From contig JALVCY010000683.1 in the NCBI GenBank assembly GCA_027009605.1, positions 1-6,559 of the forward strand: a stretch of DNA of 6,559 nt. Reading direction: 5' to 3'. Under the pieces are notes generated by a model. It was not told where the DNA came from. It did not search any database and saw only the letters and a list, made by a program, of their open reading frames with translations. The position numbers and the translations under genes were made by a program. The stretch is from Saprospiraceae bacterium. GTDB taxonomy: Bacteria > Bacteroidota > Bacteroidia > Chitinophagales > Saprospiraceae. Below, piece by piece: positions 5,942 through 6,559 of this stretch; position 1 is the first letter of the stretch, and each line of letters opens with the position of its first letter.

Positions 5942-6268
5942 ATGAAAGATTTTGTTCTGACATTTGTTTTTATGCTTTTTTTAGCTGTTGGTTTTGCCCA
6001 GACGGCGCCCAAGCAATATGCTCAGAAGTCTCCTGTAAAAATTCAAATCTATCCTAATCCGGCGACTTCCTTCTTTCGCATAGAAGGAGCAGACAATCAA
6101 GTGGCTGTAATTTACCTGTATAACCTTATCGGTAAACGTTTGAAAACATTTGACCCACACAAAGAGCATGACTTCCCTGTCAATGACTTGCATAATGGGT
6201 TGTATCTAGTGCAGACGGTTGACAGCAATGGAAAAGTCATTGCGACCAATCGTCTGACTAAGCGATAA
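5942..6268 (+). CDS. Signal peptide plus stand-alone T9SS type A C-terminal sorting domain
   Basis: This 108-residue protein has a Sec signal peptide (hydrophobic residues 4-18, probable cleavage after GFA at residue 19) and about a dozen linker residues. A complete type IX secretion sorting domain of the type A class (TIGR04183-like) fills the rest. The marks are IYPNPATSFFRI (36-47), the central YLYNLIGKRLKTF strand pair, NDLHNGLYLV (81-90) and the basic end RLTKR. Family members normally carry this domain behind a large enzyme or adhesin and lose it when PorU attaches the cargo to the cell surface. Here no cargo domain remains. The intact start, signal peptide and full-length domain argue against a decayed remnant. 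Possible roles are a small surface or secreted factor, or a competitor for the sorting machinery; both are guesses. It diverges from the ABC exporter gene. GenBank-style naming would be T9SS type A sorting domain-containing protein. Confidence 0.9.
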   Translation: MKDFVLTFVFMLFLAVGFAQTAPKQYAQKSPVKIQIYPNPATSFFRIEGADNQVAVIYLYNLIGKRLKTFDPHKEHDFPVNDLHNGLYLVQTVDSNGKVIATNRLTKR

Positions 6269-6326
6269 TCATCTTCCTAAGAGTCTAAGCCACGCACCTT
6301 CTCAACCGGCGAGCCCTAGCGAGCAT

Positions 6327-6371
6327 CTCAACTTCTTCAACTACCGAAGCGTCTCACTTTCTTACTCACTT
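6327..6371. repeat. Degenerate CTCAACTTCTTCAAC / CAACTAnCGAAGCG repeat, copy 1
   Basis: CTCAACTTCTTCAAC (6327-6341) recurs exactly at 6545-6559. The overlapping CAACTACCGAAGCG (6338-6351) matches 6521-6534 at 13 of 14 bases. The following TCTCACTTTCTTACTC is related to the ATCAACTTTCTCAAC of copy 2. A further degenerate unit, CTCAACCGGCGAGC, precedes it at 6301-6314. No ORF of note runs through. Confidence 0.7.
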
Positions 6372-6382
6372 GGGTTTATGAA

Positions 6383-6409
6383 ACCACTAAGTGCAATAAG
6401 TTCACTAAG
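6383..6409. repeat. 9-nt tandem repeat, three ACTAAG units
   Basis: Three consecutive nonamers, ACCACTAAG, TGCAATAAG and TTCACTAAG, share the pattern nnCAcTAAG with exact 9-nt spacing. A related CCACGAAG follows at 6437-6444. From memory, similar CACTAAG/CACGAAG text is common between genes in Bacteroidota and some other environmental genomes. Confidence 0.6.
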
Positions 6410-6452
6410 GGTCATAGACATCAGCCCAAGTATTAACCACGAAGCATAAACA

Positions 6453-6494
6453 GAATATCGAACGCAGAATGACGAATGTCGAATGATGAAGTAA
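6453..6494. repeat. 7-nt tandem repeat, six GAAnnnn units
   Basis: Six consecutive heptamers all begin with GAA, at 6453, 6460, 6467, 6474, 6481 and 6488. Four of them begin GAAT, and the best conserved form is GAATGNC. The seven-base period is incompatible with a coding repeat in one frame unless read as a 21-nt unit. Stops and the lack of any ORF make coding unlikely. It follows the 9-nt repeat in the same gap. Confidence 0.7.
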
Positions 6495-6520
6495 AAATTC
6501 CGACAAGAACCCATATCTCT

Positions 6521-6559
6521 CAACTAGCGAAGCGAATCAACTTTCTCAACTTCTTCAAC
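6521..6559. repeat. Degenerate CAACTAnCGAAGCG / CTCAACTTCTTCAAC repeat, copy 2
   Basis: CAACTAGCGAAGCG (6521-6534) is followed by AATCAACTTT and then CTCAACTTCTTCAAC, which is an exact 15-nt match to 6327-6341 and is cut by the window edge. The order of the two modules is swapped relative to copy 1, as expected if both are phases of a longer tandem array that continues to the right. Confidence 0.7.

Noticed and set aside
6301..6559. CRISPR array
   Set aside because: The repeats are short, degenerate, directly abutting or irregularly spaced, with no uniform spacers and no cas genes.

Overview
The window looks like chromosomal DNA of a Bacteroidota bacterium. The grounds are a type IX secretion (T9SS) sorting-domain protein, small outer-membrane barrels with Bacteroidota-type signal peptides (ending SAQ), no Shine-Dalgarno sequences but A-rich leaders, candidate promoters of the TTTG-N18-20-TAnnTTTG type, and a futalosine-pathway gene tail with a Bacteroidota-like C-terminus. 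A Saprospiria-type relative is my guess from the style of the intergenic repeats; this is inference.

Layout. (1) 2-115: tail of a probable mqnC (menaquinone synthesis), followed 28 nt later by a complete glgB (144-2045, glycogen branching enzyme). (2) 2046-2258: a gap with three small hairpins in series and a good promoter. (3) 2259-2801 and 2990-3499: two small secreted proteins predicted to be outer-membrane beta-barrels, separated by a very strong intrinsic terminator (2818-2861). (4) 3500-3870: a 371-nt gap between convergent genes, packed with palindromes: two AACTTTCC elements, a pair of 27-nt-spaced AATAAATTTGGC hairpins and a perfect 32-bp GC-rich palindrome. (5) 3871-5694 on the minus strand: a complete MsbA-like ABC exporter half-transporter. 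(6) 5695-5941: a divergent regulatory gap. (7) 5942-6268: a 108-residue protein that is essentially a signal peptide plus a T9SS type A sorting domain, with no cargo domain. (8) 6269-6559: no gene, but a mosaic of short degenerate repeats with 9-nt and 7-nt periods and CAACTAnCGAAGCG units.

The genes do not form one pathway. mqnC and glgB are probably cotranscribed. The two barrel proteins appear to be separate transcription units. The ABC exporter and the sorting-domain protein diverge from a shared control region. The best candidates for something unusual are the cargo-less T9SS protein and the two intergenic repeat mosaics. No mobile-element gene, tRNA, rRNA or CRISPR array was seen.
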